Part shown: positions 24,247-36,426 of the stretch, one piece after another | Layout: each line of letters begins with the position of its first letter | Position numbering within the stretch: position 1 is the stretch's first letter | Notes under the pieces: generated by a model | What the model was told of the DNA's origin: nothing | Databases searched by the model: none | What the model saw: only the letters and a program-made list of their open reading frames with translations | Assembly: GCA_024305405.1 (NCBI GenBank) | Contig: JAKNDB010000076.1 | Coordinates: 372,001-436,000, forward strand | Length of the DNA: 64,000 nt | Direction: 5' to 3' | Source: Dirofilaria immitis | Lineage: Eukaryota > Nematoda > Chromadorea > Rhabditida > Onchocercidae | Program-made: the position numbers and the translations under genes

Positions 24247-27189
24247 CTAATTTCATTGCGAATTGTAATTCATAACTATCGCATTAAACTACTGAGATTT
24301 CATTTTTCTAATAAGATATAGAGCGGTGGTGAAATTCTCGGATGGATAATGAATATACTTTGGTGTTTAATTATTATTTTTGACTAATTATTATAATTTT
24401 TTTTTCTGCTATTTAAATTTTATTTTCTTTTTCGAGCAAGAGCAAAATCATTATCATTCAATTATGATGATAATTTAGCGGTGGCTTCAAATGAAGAAAT
24501 ATAATTTAACCGATCACAATAATAATTTAAATGATTATAATTTGCGTCCGTGAATATGAGAAGTGATGAAATCTAATTTCTACTATGGACATAATGTGTA
24601 AATCATTACATAAAGAATAAAGATATATATCAAGGAATAAATCACATCGTTCATTGGACTTCTTTTTATTTCATAAGGAACAAATGGGATATTTTCAACT
24701 GAAATTGCATGATTTAAATTATTTTGTTTAATATTGATCTCATATCGTTCGCTAATTAATTACAGTAAAATTTTTAAACAGAAATCCATTGGCAGATAAG
24801 CTTGTAGAATATTTCTAAGTGATCTTCCTGTGGCATAATCAACAGTGCATAGCAATATTACAGCATATTTATATTTAATGTTTTTACTGCTAAAGAGAAC
24901 AGCTTGATACGATGATCAATATTGTTTCTTAATTTTTGTATATACTAAAATTAAAGATAGAATTATGAAATTTTTGTTTCATAAAAATTTCTTCCGACTC
25001 TTGACATATTTGTCAAGAAAAAATTGTGCAGTGGTTTAAAAAATTTATATGAATTTTCAAGCTATCTTCTATGATTTTGCATGGTGTTTCGGTAATTTTA
25101 TCTAATATTTTAGCCATCAAATATTTTAAAATGGGATTCACAAAATTAAAATATATTTTCAATTTTTTTCCCATCCGATTAATGAATTCGATCTTTAGAT
25201 AAGAAAGAACTTTTTAAAATAAAGGATTGCTCCTTTTGAACGATACATTTTTCTAATTAAACATTAGCAATATTAGAAAACAAGCATACCTCACCATCGT
25301 TTATATTTATTGAACTATGCTTTTCAAAGCTTTCGTTAAAAAGGGCGGAATTATTTTGCCATTACAGCAATGCAGTATTTTTGATGGACGATTTACTCTA
25401 AAGTATGCACTTTTAGATATTGCTCTGATAGTTCTACAATAGAATATAATTTCATATATAATGAATAATTTCAATTCGATGTAAAGAATAATCCAACTCA
25501 TGATCATAATTAAGTGACTTATTGGAAATTCATTAACTCGTTGCAACTTGCTTTGCTTCATAATTAATAACTGAAGTACCGAAATTTGATGGATATGATT
25601 CTAATCAAGGAAAATTTGTAGCATAATAATATATAATTAAAGGAAAAGTGCAAACACCATATTTGTTAAACCATTGAAGTCTAAGTGTTAAGAATATTCT
25701 CTCCCACTTGTTTAACAAAAGGTTTCTTGAGTATTTTCATCGGACAGGAAATGTTAATCTTTCCGAAACCTGAAATTTTAATCAGATTTTTTTCCTTTTG
25801 AAATTACAGTAAAATTTTATCAGAATTCTTGTTTTTCTAAAAATTTCGGAATTTAAGATAGATATTAATTTTTATATCTAATACTTCAATTGAATTTTTA
25901 GCGAGTTCCCTGACTTTCAACAAAATTTCGAAATTTTATTGAATGCATTTGAGTCTACTCGAATACATAACCGTCTGAATCACTTTGTTCAAATTTCCAC
26001 ATAAGTCTTAGCTGAAATTCAAAAATAGAAACCGCACCTACTGAAGTAATACTGAGCCGTATTGCTTGATTAATAATAAATGTGAGGAAAATGAGAAATT
26101 TTAAATCCATCATTATCTGAAATAATAAATTTAAAATTTATAATCTAATAATAGTTTGTCAAACGACTATTCCTTCCAAACAATTTCATCTAATTATGTC
26201 CTACTATTGATGAATTTCAATTTCTTTATTTAAGGAAACATATGGACGAAAAAGTGCAACAAATTTATTGACAACAACTAGAATATTGTGCTAACAAAAT
26301 TGTAGAAAATTAGGGTAAATATGGTATCTATGAAAAAATGAGGATCTTTTTTTTTCGAATTACTGCCAAATAACTAATTTGCATAGTTCGAGATTATTTT
26401 AGTCGATGATCGAATTATATTTTACTCGTAAACAATCGAAAATAATCTCAGCTAGATTTGTTGTGAATTAAATATTTTTTAATTTTTGACTGAAATGATG
26501 CTGGATAGTAGCATTTCATAAGAAATAGAATGCGTTGTGAATTTTATTGAATTGAGAGATTTTTTCCATAATAGATAAATTAAACCGAATTAAATTCATA
26601 ATATATTTACATTTTTTGCGATCCAGTTATACGACAAAAATATCCTAGTAATACTACTACGGAAATATCATGATAAGGTTCATTAAAAAAGAAAAAAATT
26701 ACTAAAGGAATACAAATATCTTGCATAAATTTGAGAAATAAACTATGAAATTTAAAATAAATCGAAATTCCTGACTAATATTAAATATTAAATTAAAAAA
26801 ATTTTTATTTTTTATTATCATAAAATTATACTTCGAATAGTTCTGCTAATGTGAATAATATCAACAGAGAAGAAATTTAGCAACAAGTTTTAAAAATACT
26901 AAAGAAAAATGAAAATTTAATTGCTATTCATATTATCGCCGATTATTTCATATATATAATCGTAGAATGAAGAGGAGCGTGTAGAAGAGTGTATCATCCG
27001 ATGTTAATACAAATTTGAAATATTCATAGTAAATCAAAGGAAGAATTTATTTTCCAATTATGCAACACTTTACCGGATTATCTCAATAAAATTAAAAAGA
27101 TGCACAAAAAAATCTTCACAAAATATTGTTATTAAAATTGAAATCTAAAATGTTCGACATCGTCGATTACATAATCAGAATAACACATT
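24247..27189. other. unassigned AT-rich stretch
   Basis: Apart from the coding-like exon at 25290-25433 I see nothing I can support. It is AT-rich throughout with many short homopolymers. Confidence 0.5.
25290..25433 (-). CDS. possible internal exon, one base short
   Basis: Minus strand, acceptor CTATTGTAG and donor GAG|GTATGC. The 5' part reads ISKSAYFRVNRPSKILHCC and the 3' part, in another frame, reads NNSALFNESFEKHSSININD up to the donor. The two join if the TTTT run at 25354-25357 lacks one base, the same pattern seen in unc-38. An alternative is that this is noncoding or a pseudogene. No family is recognised, and no phase-compatible partner exon was found. Confidence 0.28.
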
Positions 27190-27455
27190 CTAGATTCGAT
27201 GAATTTTATTTTTAATGGCAATAGCTTTCATAATATTGGTCCAAACTACATCGAAAAGACAGTATATCTGCATTCCATTCAATGTATCAAAAAATAGGAT
27301 TTCGAAGAATTCTCGGAAACCAAATTCATCTATGCCGAAATCATTAGATATGTAAAGATCCACATAATTTCTCTGAATCCATACAATCAATTTAGCAACT
27401 ACAGACCGAAAACGAAATACAGACGAGTTAGTACTAGAAGGCGAAATTGGTAACG
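27190..27455 (-). CDS. terminal exon candidate, unknown protein
   Basis: The minus-strand frame is open from 27513 to the TAG at 27192-27190 (107 sense codons), unlikely by chance at this composition. A pyrimidine-rich acceptor TTCCCGTAG gives an exon from 27455 with 87 codons. It encodes a Ser-rich lead (SPSSTNSSVFRFRS) and then an aromatic, acidic region (NDFGIDEFGFREFFEILFFD). No domain is recognised. A caution is that the plus strand over 27403-27518 is also open and protein-like (DELVLEGEIGNATGIIEKEL), so strand assignment is uncertain. Confidence 0.35.
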
Positions 27456-28283
27456 CTACGGGAATAATAGAAAAAGAATTAGCAACACCTTCAACACATA
27501 GGAAATTGATTGATTACTTTTGGTATAAGTATTTTAGTATTTTCAATAATAATATCATTGTTAAATTGAATTTGGTTTTATTTATTCAATATGTTTTAAT
27601 CTCTCTAAGAAACAACAAGTCTGACTATTCAAGTAGAAGTTGTATACATTCCCTTATCAAAAAGGGAGAAAAGTAAATAACCGTTTAACAAAACTTGATC
27701 AAGAGAAATTCATCTTGTTATGATCCAAATTTTCTTCCACTTAAAATATTTTAGATTTTTCAATTATATTATTAAATATATCAGTATGAACAAGGAATTT
27801 TGTAATATAAAATTATTTTCATTTTCCTCAAAAAAAATTTATCTCTATGGATCAATATTATAATTATTGAAGGCTGTTGTTTAAAGCATTGTAACTAATC
27901 AGATTTTGACCTATCATTCTACAGGTCATAGGATGTTGCTTAAAGCATTGTAAACTATCAGAATAAAAGAAGAAGTTATCAGTTGAGGGATCACATTCAT
28001 ATATTCACATAATCTCTTTTTGATCCTATGGTTTTGCCCTCATCGTACATTATCGCACTCCCAAATTCAACTCTATAATTTCAGCATCAATAAATCTTAG
28101 ACAATATCCCTACAATTAAAGAAAAATTTATGCCTTCGATTGTATTATCGATATTTATCAACTAATTTGTATATTGTATTTACGACCAATAAAATTTGTC
28201 ACAATAAAACTTCGCTATACAACAAATCTCAATCCAAAATTTCAATTCCTCAATATCACAAGATAAACAAACCTTCACAACAA
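27456..28283. other. noncoding stretch with a small tandem duplication
   Basis: Contains an imperfect direct repeat (see separate entry). Otherwise AT-rich with no supported exon. Confidence 0.5.
27871..27963. repeat. imperfect tandem duplication, period about 60
   Basis: TGTTGTTTAAAGCATTGTAA near 27875 recurs as TGTTGCTTAAAGCATTGTAA near 27934, followed in both copies by a related CTA/ATCAGA segment. Two copies with a few substitutions suggest an old local duplication. Confidence 0.75.
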
Positions 28284-28479
28284 TTAAGATTGAGTTGAAT
28301 TTGGTGATCTGGACGGTGAAGATGGTCCACTATCATTAATAGTAATTGGCGATACAAGCGAAAAACTGCACAAGCAGATTTTGCTTGTGCGAATGTAATT
28401 TTTAAAATCTATTTCAATGACATGCAAGGAAAGGTTTTTGTGGCATCAATTCTTGTTGAAGTTGCATCTGCTTTGTTTT
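28284..28479 (-). CDS. C-terminal two exons, Ser/Pro-rich tail
   Basis: Exons 28479-28422 and 28365-28284 are separated by a 56-base intron (GTCATT...GTGCAG). The phase is consistent (AT|T). The first encodes KADATSTRIDATKTFPC and the second SLVSPITINDSGPSSPSRSP ending in NSTQS and TAA. The Ser/Pro tail looks like a disordered, possibly phosphorylated C-terminus. The family is unknown and upstream exons are not identified. The alternative frame of the first exon (Gln-rich) also looks coding, which lowers confidence. Confidence 0.35.
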
Positions 28480-28988
28480 CTTAAACATCAATATTCTTCA
28501 TTCTATTTATCTTCAAAATCATCCAATAAAATTCTTATGACTGCTTTATTAATTTTTTTCTTTGTTTATTAAATCTTGAAATAGTTTGGTGCTGTAGCTA
28601 TAGATACAGTAAGGATCACTTGGCAGCAATTACTAGTCAGCTTAACTGGGCCTTGTATTGTGAATAATAGTCACAGTAAAATCTTTTAAGTCATAGTTTA
28701 TGAATTTCTTATATTTATTATTTTGTAATTGCATGGAATTAATAAAAATATATTAACAAAATTAACGTTATTTTTTATTTTCGATTAACTGATAATGTCC
28801 TAAACATTCAAAATACTAGCAATGTATGAAAGCATGACGAATCATTTTTATCAATTACACTTCGTTTATTCAAATTCTTAATTTTGAATTTCAATGTATA
28901 AAGTTTTTTTTTTTATTCACTGTCAAGCAATAAAATTCAAATGTGTTCTACGCGGTATTATTTTTAGATGAAAAATTAGATAATTTAT

Positions 28989-29138
28989 TTATTTTTTAAG
29001 AATGTTTTTCATCGAGGTAATTTCTAGAGTAATGCCGAGAATCGATTTGTTGATTAGTACTTCATTTCCTTCTACAAATTCAAGGACTTCATTATCAAGT
29101 AGCATAGTTATAATATGAATTATTAGCAATGCAATTAA
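28989..29138 (-). CDS. terminal exon candidate with a hydrophobic segment
   Basis: Acceptor AATAACAG followed by 49 codons and TAA in phase 0. It begins with a hydrophobic stretch (LIALLIIHIITMLL), then an acidic and mixed region (DNEVLEFVEGNEVLINKS). It could be the end of a membrane protein. A possible first exon lies around 29321-29230 on the minus strand (ATG, then KGFNDFLRRYIKS), but I could not join them unambiguously. No family is recognised. Confidence 0.32.
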   Translation of the reverse strand, partial: LIALLIIHIITMLLDNEVLEFVEGNEVLINKSILGITLEITSMKNILKK

Positions 29139-29876
29139 CTGTTATTAGTTTTAAATAATGTCAAATAAGAAGTAGCATCAATATTAATTGTTGCACTGAT
29201 AATTTTTTATGCTTTCATTAAGAATTCCAGTTCCGTTTTTGTTTTGCTCTTAATATTCGATACTTAACCGACTTTATGTACCGACGCAGAAAATCATTGA
29301 ATCCTTTCATCTTTGTGAGGTTTCAGTATTAATTGTTTGAATGTAATATCATTTGATCGTCATCGCTCGAATGAACCAATCAGTTATGTAAATAGCTTCA
29401 GAATTTCCATGTGAGAGTTGAGAATCGATGGATTGTTAATGTTACGTTTCAGATAGTTTTACGAAATCAAAATGAAATTGAAAAAATCATTCCCGTGTCA
29501 TTCTTACTTATTATCTTTTCATTGATTTATAAAATGGTATATCATCCCTGCAATTAAGATCTTGTCGGTAAGCAAGATATAGAATTGATGAGCTGATATA
29601 AATTAAAATTCTATTTTTTTGTTATTTTTTATTACATATATATATATATATGTCATATATGCGTCAGTCTTCAACTTATCATTATAAATCTCGATTTGTT
29701 TTCTATTTTTCGGATGTAACCATTACCATATCATATCGTGTAGCTTTAAAAGCGTGCATAATATATTGCTATCAATAAATTTTCATATTCATCTTTTATA
29801 TTTCGGATATTTGTCAAAAAAAAAATGAAATCACAGCACAAATGGTTGATGTCTTGCAGAAGTACTTCAAAACTTT
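29139..29876. other. short interval downstream of unc-38
   Basis: Holds the possible start exon mentioned above and an AT dinucleotide run near 29636-29651. Otherwise nothing is supported. Confidence 0.45.
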
Positions 29877-32800
29877 TTAAGTAATATTTGTGGGTCGATA
29901 TTGTAAATCGATGGGTTGCCGAGTATCATAGAGTGTTGGTGCCTGTAATAAAAATGTCTTTTACAGTTTGTCTCATGGCGTGGTATCGAGGAAGCAAATT
30001 TGGGTTTATGTTTGGCTTAGGCCTTACAAACTATATATTTCTATACATTGGTCAGGTTTAAACTCAGAAAATTAAATCATATTCATTTTGTAATGTTTAA
30101 AGGCTATAAAAATTTTTGAGAATTGTTACTTCAAGCTTACTTGAAGAAGAATTGTAATGGTTCCTGTGAAGCAGGCAATCGAAAAAATAATAAAAATAAC
30201 CGATCTAGTACCATGGCAACGTATTTCCAATCTTCATCCACCTGAATTGATTGGAATTTCTTTCAGCTGTACAAAACAAATTTCTAATATTTTTTTCTTA
30301 AGAGGTTAGATTTTCAAATCTAAAGATAGCAAATCATGAATAGTTGTTAGATAAATCCGGATAATCAGGTCTTTTGTCATTAACAGTTGATAACGAACTA
30401 ACAATCACTTAAACCCTTGTTCAATCGATAATTCGCCATCTAAGCACATGATGCGAGGTATATTCCTAATTTATTTATTGTCATTTCTAGGCGCAGCAAG
30501 ATATTTAATCATCTCATCTAAGCACATGATGCGAGGTATATTCTTTATTTATTATTTTTTTTTATTGTCATTTCTAGGCATAGCAAGATATTTAATTAAG
30601 CTTCTACGAAGGTAAAATGCAATTTTATCATGACAAAGAAAGTTAAGCGACAAAAACTGCTGACTTTAGCATCTCGATCTTGTTTCTTGAGTAATTCGGC
30701 AATGAAACAGATGTTTTCAAATGCTTTTACCACATGCGGTGAACGATATAGCCTCTGAATTCGCTCATCAGATTCAATCGGAATCGGACTTCTGCTGTTT
30801 TTGCTTACTGCATGTTCATGATAATTCATTGTTATTCGTTTATCTGTAACATAAACAAGAAATACTGATATCTTTGATTTTCTTATTTTTTGCTTTCAGT
30901 GTTTTCCAATAATCTTTTCCCAATCCCAATTCTTAAGAAAAAGAATCAAAGTTTTATTTGTCCATTACTTTGATTAATACAACTTGCGCCATTCTTTTGA
31001 CATTTAATGGCTATTTATATTCAAGACAGTTTTAAAAACAATGTCTCTCATTTTTATAACGCAATCATTTTCATAAAGTAAAAGAATACAAAGCAATAAA
31101 TTTTGATACTTTCATGATTGACATCATGATAAGGATCCGATGATATGGATATCGATGATGGTATGTGTGTAATTATGTGTCAAGCAAAATATTCATGATT
31201 TGCACTTGCCTATCCATAAATTTAAGGATCTGATAATGAATGCTAACATAATTCTCCGTTTCTTTTGCCATTTTTGCAGAATAAATCGTTGACATCATTC
31301 AATGGCCGTCTCATAAGCAACATTTTGGGTAATGTTTTAAGGAAAAACCATTTTACCCATTCAGGCATGCGGTGCGTCGTAGGCTTCCGAAAATATAAGT
31401 TCAGAGCTGTAATTTTAACTTTAATCGAAACGAATAATGATCACAATAATGAAAAAATTCTGACTAAATTTTAAAAATAATATAATTTTCTTTATAATTC
31501 TTTCATAATTCCGATTAAATTAACAAAAAAAAAAAAAAAAAAAAACTTGACTTATATGCCATGATACTAAGGGAAGCTAATAATAAGTGATAACATTTTT
31601 GACATCTTTATATTTCTTATCTGTAAAGGCGAAAAATGAAGAATTCGAATTCTTCCTATCACAATTATGCCTTAATGAATAACAACTTTAAATTATATTT
31701 TATGAACATTTCTTAACTCTACGTATTCTTTTAGTAGATTTTACATTTCATGTAAATTAAAAAAAAAAACTTTAAAAGTAATTAAAAGAGAACTGACATA
31801 TAACCGTGACTATTACACTGAGTGTGACCATAACCATAGTAAATAGTAAATATTTACCGATTAATGGTAAGCTGATGCTGGTAGCAGGGATGATTTCTGT
31901 CTGGAAGCGTTATTTATAGAACATTAGCTTGTAGTGAAAAAAAAAGTTTAAAGAAGTTTTAAATTGCGATAACTAACCAATAATAAATAGAAGACAGTCA
32001 AGGTAACCAGAATCGAGATACAGAGAGTAATTTTTTCACCGCTGTGCGATGGTAGGTAGAAAACGAGAATGGTCAGAAACGATATACCAACACATGGAAA
32101 AACCAAATTTACTGTATAAAATAATGGCTTGCGACGTAACTCCAAGTAATACTGCAACTTATGAATTACAGCTTAATTAAAATAGTATTTTATATTACAT
32201 ATTTGGATCGACTAACTTAATGATAAAATATAAAAATTTCGTTTCTAATAAATTATAACAAATTGATTTTTTAAGTAAAGAATAATTTGAAAAATAGCTC
32301 ACCATAACGTCGGTATAAGTTTCATCCGGACAACAACTGGCATAATTTTTAGTTCTTCTTTTGCAACTCGTGATATAATATCCCATTCTACTGATGGATA
32401 ATAGTCCGAAAGATCTGATATGATACGTAAAATAACATTATAAACCATTATGAAGCAGGCAATTCATAAGCAGATGATTATAAGTATTTAATTTCGATAT
32501 TATTGCAGCAATATGCAAGACCACTTGTTGCACAATACGATGTTTTTCTATATTCAGGTAAACAATGAAGTTATTAATATTAATGTGTAAAAGATGCGTA
32601 ATATTCTTTTACACTTTTAAAGTGTAAAATAATTAAGTTCGCAATACAAATAAACAATAAATCGATGAGAAGGTTCATTGTTGATCTCCAATTGACATGT
32701 AGAATTATCCCATAAATATGCAATTTAGGTTTTGACAGGTGGATTAAATTCGATATTGTTAAATGAAAGGATTGTAATTCTTGAATAAACTTCTTACCGA

Positions 32801-34351
32801 TTCCATCTTCGACAATAGTAATATTATCTATTTCACCGTTTGCATTAACTTCTAGTTCGTAGTGTGGATCACCGCCCAATAATTCTAGATGCAATAAATC
32901 TTCCGAATAAGTCCAAGAACCAAACTATGAATTTATTTTTTATTTTTTCTAAGAGATTTTTTTTTAAATATCTTTGAAAGTTCCATATGATATTTGCAAG
33001 ATATTATTAAACAAAAATGAATACCTTGAAATGGCAATGTTGCTCATCGAAGGGAAACCTATAATAGACATTTATTTCTAAATTTTCCTGTATAATTAAA
33101 GTTGTGCCAGCTGATATGCTTTTAAATATCAAATTTATTTAAATGATATTTAAATTGCATTCTTCTTTGATGTCATCTAATCACTAACTAATCAATGGAT
33201 GGATTAAAATAATGGAGCCGAAAGATTTTAATTTAATCTGAAGGAGAAAGAAATACCATCTAACATCGATTTGACATAAACTTTTGAAAATTGCTGGTGG
33301 TTCCCATGTCACTTCTCCATCGTATCGGAGGGTTGCCTTTGTACTGATCGTTATGTTGTAATTACTATCAGCACTAAAAGGTACAAAAATGAACCTACCT
33401 GAAATACTAAGGTGCTTTTTTTTGAATATGTTTGTAACAGTTGGCTCACTGGTGAATTTTTAATTTTTAAGTTGGCGTAAAGAAAAGTTTGTTTTTAAAA
33501 AGTTATCGAATTTGATACATTGGAACTTTGTTTATATTATTCGTATTTTCAAACCTTATTTTTCTCAGAAATACTAAATAAGATAAATATCTTCTTTTTT
33601 TAATTATAAATTTGTGAAAATCATTACTTATTGTAGAGGACAATATCAGGCACCCAAATCATTTCATATGGTACATATAATACACTCACACCTCCGTAAT
33701 TTTTGGATTCCAGGAAAGCTTTTGATCGATCCATACTTGTTTGAGCCATACACTGCATGTCATTATTTGATCGATTTCATGCTAAATAAAGTTTGAAACT
33801 TTAATTCAAAAATTCAATGGCTTTTTTATTTATTAAAATGCTACTAATTTTTGAAAAAGAAATACTGCAGTATAATTTTGTATTTATACTTTCATTGCTT
33901 ATTGTTATGTTTCAAGTGATTTATATTTTTGTTGCAATGTATTACTAAGACAATATTGATCTGCTAGTAATCATTTGAATCATTTCAACTAAATTCTGAG
34001 AATGTAAAGAAGAAAGGAAAGAAGAGATTGCATAAGTATTGTTATTAATTTGAAAGCAATTTATGCATAAAAAAAAACATGTTTAGATTAGACTTTTCAT
34101 ATAATTTTAATGATATCTTACTACATCGATGATTTGTGAAAGTCGCAACTTTATTTTGATAATTATTGGTTTTTAGCTGCCGGAGCTGGCCGTCGATGTT
34201 TGTTGTAATTAGCCATTAAATCGTCATGTAATCGTTTTGCATCTTCATTGCAGTATATTATTGGTATCAATAGTGATATTAAGAAAATTACTAATTCGCT
34301 GAAGTTGACCATGACCATGTCATTCCATACTGTTGCTATATTATTCACCAT
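29877..34351 (-). CDS. unc-38: levamisole-type acetylcholine receptor alpha subunit, UNC-38-like
   Basis: Cys-loop ligand-gated cation channel subunit of nematode muscle. Twelve exons (minus): 34351-34122, 33781-33628, 33373-33257, 33058-33025, 32924-32798, 32414-32303, 32151-31978, 31900-31798, 31406-31248, 30843-30665, 30241-30141 and 29942-29877. Visible features are a signal peptide ending IIYC before NEDAKRL, the motif [24 protein letters not shown], the Cys-loop C-x13-C spanning FPFDEQ, and the alpha-type vicinal pair YASCC. M1 contains [16 protein letters not shown]2 [11 protein letters not shown] and M3 [13 protein letters not shown]. Before M4 lies [15 protein letters not shown], and the C-terminus contains [15 protein letters not shown]. 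From memory these match UNC-38 far better than other nematode subunits. Met codons at 34318 and 34312 may be better starts than 34351. Exons 1, 2, 6 and 11 are each one base short within A/T runs; see findings. Confidence 0.9.
30437..30594. repeat. tandem duplication in unc-38 intron 10
   Basis: Two copies of a segment of about 78 bases, starting CATCTAAGCACATGATGCGAGG at 30437 and again at 30515 and both ending in AGCAAGATATTTAAT. The second copy has an expanded T run. Near-identity implies a recent local duplication. It lies immediately downstream of exon 10. Confidence 0.9.
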
Positions 34352-36391
34352 TAATCAATTCAATTGTACATTCATATTTGTAATTGATAGTTTCTATCAA
34401 ATATCGCGTCTATTTAAAATGATACAAAAGTAATTTTATGTGTCAGAGATAATCTTAACTGCCTTAAACTTTAAAGGAATAAATAATCTCGAAGTAATAA
34501 TATTAAAAAAATGATCAGTTTATTTTTTTTTTTAACCAACTGATATCCTAAACTTCACAACAATTAAAATAAAAGAACTGGAAATGTAATCGTGATGATT
34601 TGATAGGATTCAAAATTATAAATAGGATAACAATGTACCAAATAGATTGGTGTTGAGCTTAGTGCAAAACTGATAATTATATTGTAAAGGAACCAGTTGT
34701 TATCAAGTCGATTATGACTTTCTTAATCAAATTCACTTGATCAATATGAGATATAGTATATTTCTGATATGAGTAAAACTTGAAAAAATTCCACTAAATT
34801 TGAGTACGATCAACCAATTATCTTATTTAAACTATCAATTGGTAATTATGAGAAAATACTTAAATAAATGAACTTAAAACCTGAAATCATTCATATAAAA
34901 TCGATCGGAAAAATTTTTGTTCCAAATGTGGAAGAAATTAAATCAATAAAACGAATTATAATCACTGAAGGATTGCGAAAAGTGGCTGAAGCAGTTGCCT
35001 TGAGGATTATTTAAAATAAAGCCTGAGAATAGATGGTGAAGCAACGTTAGAGATAAGATGATCTTTGCAGTTTGCATTTTCATCATCTCTTTCCTCATTT
35101 TTATTAAAGTTGACTGCAGTTTAAGAAATGCGGCCCTTCTTCCTACCTTATCTTCTATGTTTTTCTTGCCATAGCTTTTCAAATTTCATTGACAAATTTC
35201 ATTGACAAATTGTCAGATTCTGAAGGTGAGTAAGCATCCCAAATCTAAATTAAAGCATAAATAACTAATAAAAATAATTAGTCAACTAATTAATAAAATT
35301 AAAACAATGGACTTTTCATTTTTTCACAAAAATCCTATAGAGCATATCAATTCGTCGGCATAGACGTTTTCTTGAAGATCACTATTACATAGACCGATAC
35401 CACTGTTTTTTTTCTTTTTTGAGTTACTCAATTTTTGGCAAATTACATTTATTTCAATCTATGCTTCATAAATCCTGAATAAAGTGATAGTAATATTAGA
35501 AGGAAAACATTAATCAATTTTCTGGAATCAGGTGACGAAAGATTTTAACTTCTGTGAATCTCAAATTAAATGCAGTTATTAAATGAAAATTTCGAAAATG
35601 ATCATAAATTGAACACTTTTCGAACTTTAATTAAATATGGCATAGAAAATTTTGAGATCTAAAAGTATGAATCAGAATTCTTATAAAAAGTCGATTGTTG
35701 TATACATTACATTCCAAAAATTCTAATGAAATAATCGATCAAAATATGTGGCCAAGAAATAGATTATCAGTTAGTTGTTAACTCTTTTCTTTCCCCAAAT
35801 TCCACTTTTTCTTTTAAAAATAAAAAATTAGAACTTAATTGAGCGAATTCGTATCGCTGCTTTAAAATAATTATCTTACGAGCAAAAACTGATAAAAATT
35901 TTTCGTTTGAATTTTGAATGGGGTAATTTTGTATGTAATATAATCTGGTCGTTGAAATCATAGAAGTTAAAAGTCTTTTTTCTCGTTAAATAATTATTAA
36001 TCAGATGGCCAAGTAAAGGGTTGTGAATCTCGACAACCAAGAAATTCTCTATCAGCTATGCAAATTCAAACAGTTCAACAACGAAATAACTCATACATTT
36101 ACTTTCATGCAATAGTTTATTTGAATTATTACCGTTTATTAGAAGAATTTGTCATTTTACTTCCATCTATTTCTTCCCTTTTTTTCTTTTCATTCCTTTC
36201 TACTAAAACTAATTAGAAATAAAAACAGATCACAAATAGTACGCATCAATCATCATGATTGTTTAGTGATCTTTTGAATTATCTTCCCGAAATATAAAGT
36301 AAATATAATAAATGAGATAACAACGGATGAGAGGAATAGAAAATTTACGGAGATAGCATAAAACTAATAATAATTTTGAATTATCTTCCCA

Positions 36392-36423
<32 letters not shown>
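36392..36423. repeat. (AAT)n microsatellite
   Basis: About ten uninterrupted AAT/ATA units. Confidence 0.9.

Positions 36424-36426
<3 letters not shown>

Noticed and set aside
24322..24352. Resemblance to an 18S rRNA segment (GGTGGTGAAATTCTCGGATG)
   Set aside because: Only about 15 bases resemble the conserved rRNA motif, and the flanks are unrelated AT-rich DNA; coincidence.
34943..35182. 79-codon minus-strand ORF upstream of unc-38
   Set aside because: Lys/Met then Phe-rich composition, no convincing splice sites, and other frames equally open.
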